Shown here piece by piece: positions 1 to 64,000 of a stretch of DNA of 64,000 bases. This DNA comes from Anodontia alba. Taxonomy: Eukaryota > Mollusca > Bivalvia > Lucinida > Lucinidae. The stretch is taken from contig OZ024830.1 in NCBI GenBank assembly GCA_964016985.1, positions 19,430,387 through 19,494,386 on the forward strand, written 5' to 3'. The notes beneath the pieces are model-generated. The model ran no database searches and was not told where the DNA came from. It saw only the letters and a program-made list of their open reading frames with translations. Every line of letters starts with the position of its first letter. Within the stretch, counting starts at the first letter, position 1. Made by a program: the position numbers and the translations under genes.

Positions 1-42
1 CTATTTATTTTAGGTAAACACAACATCTTTTTTTTCATATAG

Positions 43-62718
<62,676 letters not shown>

Positions 62719-62934
62719 GTAAGTTACTATTTTCTCAGTTTCCTTTTTTTCTGACAGTTTTCAATCATTGTTCCTGCCATTTGATTGATGGTAAAATCTA
62801 ATTTTGAAAGCTAAGCTTTAGGTTGCTTTCCTAGATTGTGCCCAAAAAGAATGACTAAATATGTCGTACAGAAGGAATCCCAGTTACTCTTATATACATA
62901 TACCAAAATCCAAGATCAAGCAAATTTATTCTAG

Positions 62935-63155
62935 TGGTAAGGGTATTCTGTACTCGTAGCCGATGGGATATGGGGGCATGCTAGTATGTCTTCTTTTTCT
63001 GCACTGTCATTCACTTTTACTTCATCCTTCTCTAGTTCTCTCTTTCCTTTCCTCTACTATGTCTTCTATGACTTTTCTTCCTTCCTCTGGGAGACAACAC
63101 AAAATGTTTTACAAGGATTGACATGTCATTAAACATAAACTCAAACAACCCTAAA
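62935..63155 (+). repeat. SINE family C, diverged
   Basis: Core ttcttcctcctctgggagac-type sequence (cttccttcctctgggagaca) and tail gacatgtcattaaacataaa match 59413-59695. Confidence 0.78.
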
Positions 63156-63611
63156 TATTCTGGAAGAGCAATATGATCTGGGTCTGCACTGTTTGTCATT
63201 CAGCTTGTACTTTTAACTCTTGAAACACTAATAATAGCTACATAGCTACAGCAGACATTTTGACTGTTGATAGATAGTATCCAACATATTACTCAGTACA
63301 AGCTCCATCACCTTGACATTTCAGTCAAGGTCACAGGCTTAGAAATGTTAAAATTTTCTTATTTGTATCTTTTTAATGCTTGAATGTATTATGTTTTTAA
63401 TTGGACTGTTATTAGATACTGGTCCAAATGTTTACCCATTACATGCCCTACCCTCCCTCAGTGACCTTAAGGCCAGTATCATGCAAAGAAAAAATTTACG
63501 AAATTTTTTTGGGTAAATCACGATTGCACCATTGACAAACAGGCTGCCATTTAGGCAAGCAATGTTGTCCTATGACAGTTCTTGCTACATGATGTAGCTC
63601 AGATTTTTTAA

Positions 63612-63849
63612 ACCCTTAAACTGCCGATCACAACAATTGTCGTCTGCTTTGTCATTTGCTTGTGATTTTAAAAGTCATTTTTGCAAACAGTGTGAACCCA
63701 GATCAGACTGCCCCTTGAGGAGCAGTCTGATCAGGGTCCACACTGTTTGCCTGTATGCAAAAATAGGTTTGAAAAGTTTGCAAGAATATTCAGCAGACGA
63801 CATAAACAGACGACATTTTCAGAGGCAGGTTTTCTTGGCATTTTAAGGG
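63612..63849. repeat. piggyBac-like MITE (CCCTTAAACTGCC family)
   Basis: TTAA at 63608-63611 and 63850-63853. Core gcaaacagtgtgaacccaga with its complement around ccccttgagg. Third copy of the 16028/21780 family. Confidence 0.9.
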
Positions 63850-63885
63850 TTAATGTAAGTCCTCATCACATACATTCTGATATAC

Positions 63886-64000
63886 AGTAAAATTCTGCTA
63901 TTAGGACCACTTGAAAATAAGACCACTCCAATATTAAGACTAACTTATGTCAGTCCCATATGTTTTCCAAGGTTTCTGACAAATTGGCATATGCAAACAG
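63886..64000. repeat. Left end of a further TA-type MITE, running off the window
   Basis: tacagtaaaattctgctatt with aggaccacttgaaaataaga resembles the CAGTAAAAC-ended elements. The other end is outside the window, as is a gcaaacag start at the last bases. Confidence 0.5.

Overview
The window is AT-rich, intron-rich animal DNA with no bacterial or organellar features. It lies inside one large plus-strand gene. I could assemble 26 exons with canonical GT/AG junctions and compatible phases between 43 and 62718. Their joined translation (about 1,220 codons) matches the middle of the Hobbit/BLTP2 (KIAA0100) bridge-like lipid transfer protein, including a PWWDK…HGR block related to the Fmp27 'GFWDK' region. 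The 5' and 3' ends of the gene lie outside the window. The repeats (Helentron-like elements starting AGCTCACCTGAGC, SINEs ending in CTGGGCCGTAAAACCTCAACACAAACAAAC, abundant palindromic MITEs) suggest a bivalve mollusc. That assignment is an inference from repeat style, not proof.

Layout. 0-22 kb: exons 1-10, separated by introns rich in SINEs, hairpin MITEs and two Helentron-like elements with central tandem arrays (about 6.5-8.1 kb and 12.85-15.84 kb). 21.5-33.5 kb: a 12-kb intron. It holds degenerate copies of the start of exon 11 at both ends and, between them, a complete same-strand spliced gene (about 24.9-31.6 kb). That gene encodes two N-terminal C2HC-type zinc fingers, a long unrecognised middle, a FEN1/PIN-like nuclease domain with all expected acidic residues, and a C-terminal CXC cysteine cluster. 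One in-frame TAG splits it. It looks like a gene from a mobile or multicopy family and is the best candidate here for an undescribed system. 33.5-45.3 kb: exons 11-16, SINEs and a third Helentron-like element with a CTAG end (42.0-44.1 kb). 45.3-62.7 kb: exons 17-26, a triple nest of SINE, SINE and LINE (45.8-47.7 kb), a hAT-like element inside a palindromic MITE (57.3-58.6 kb), and minisatellites.

BLTP2 condition. Reading frame and splice phases hold across 25 of 26 exons. Exon 17 has a T6 run that shifts the frame, so either this allele is broken or the assembly has a homopolymer error. Exons 11 and 22 have nearby partial duplicates of their own coding sequence. Two SINEs sit about 22 nt upstream of exons 19 and 24.

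Limits: gene and domain names come from reading translations by eye. No alignment, folding or database search was run. Repeat boundaries are exact only where target-site duplications or termini are stated.
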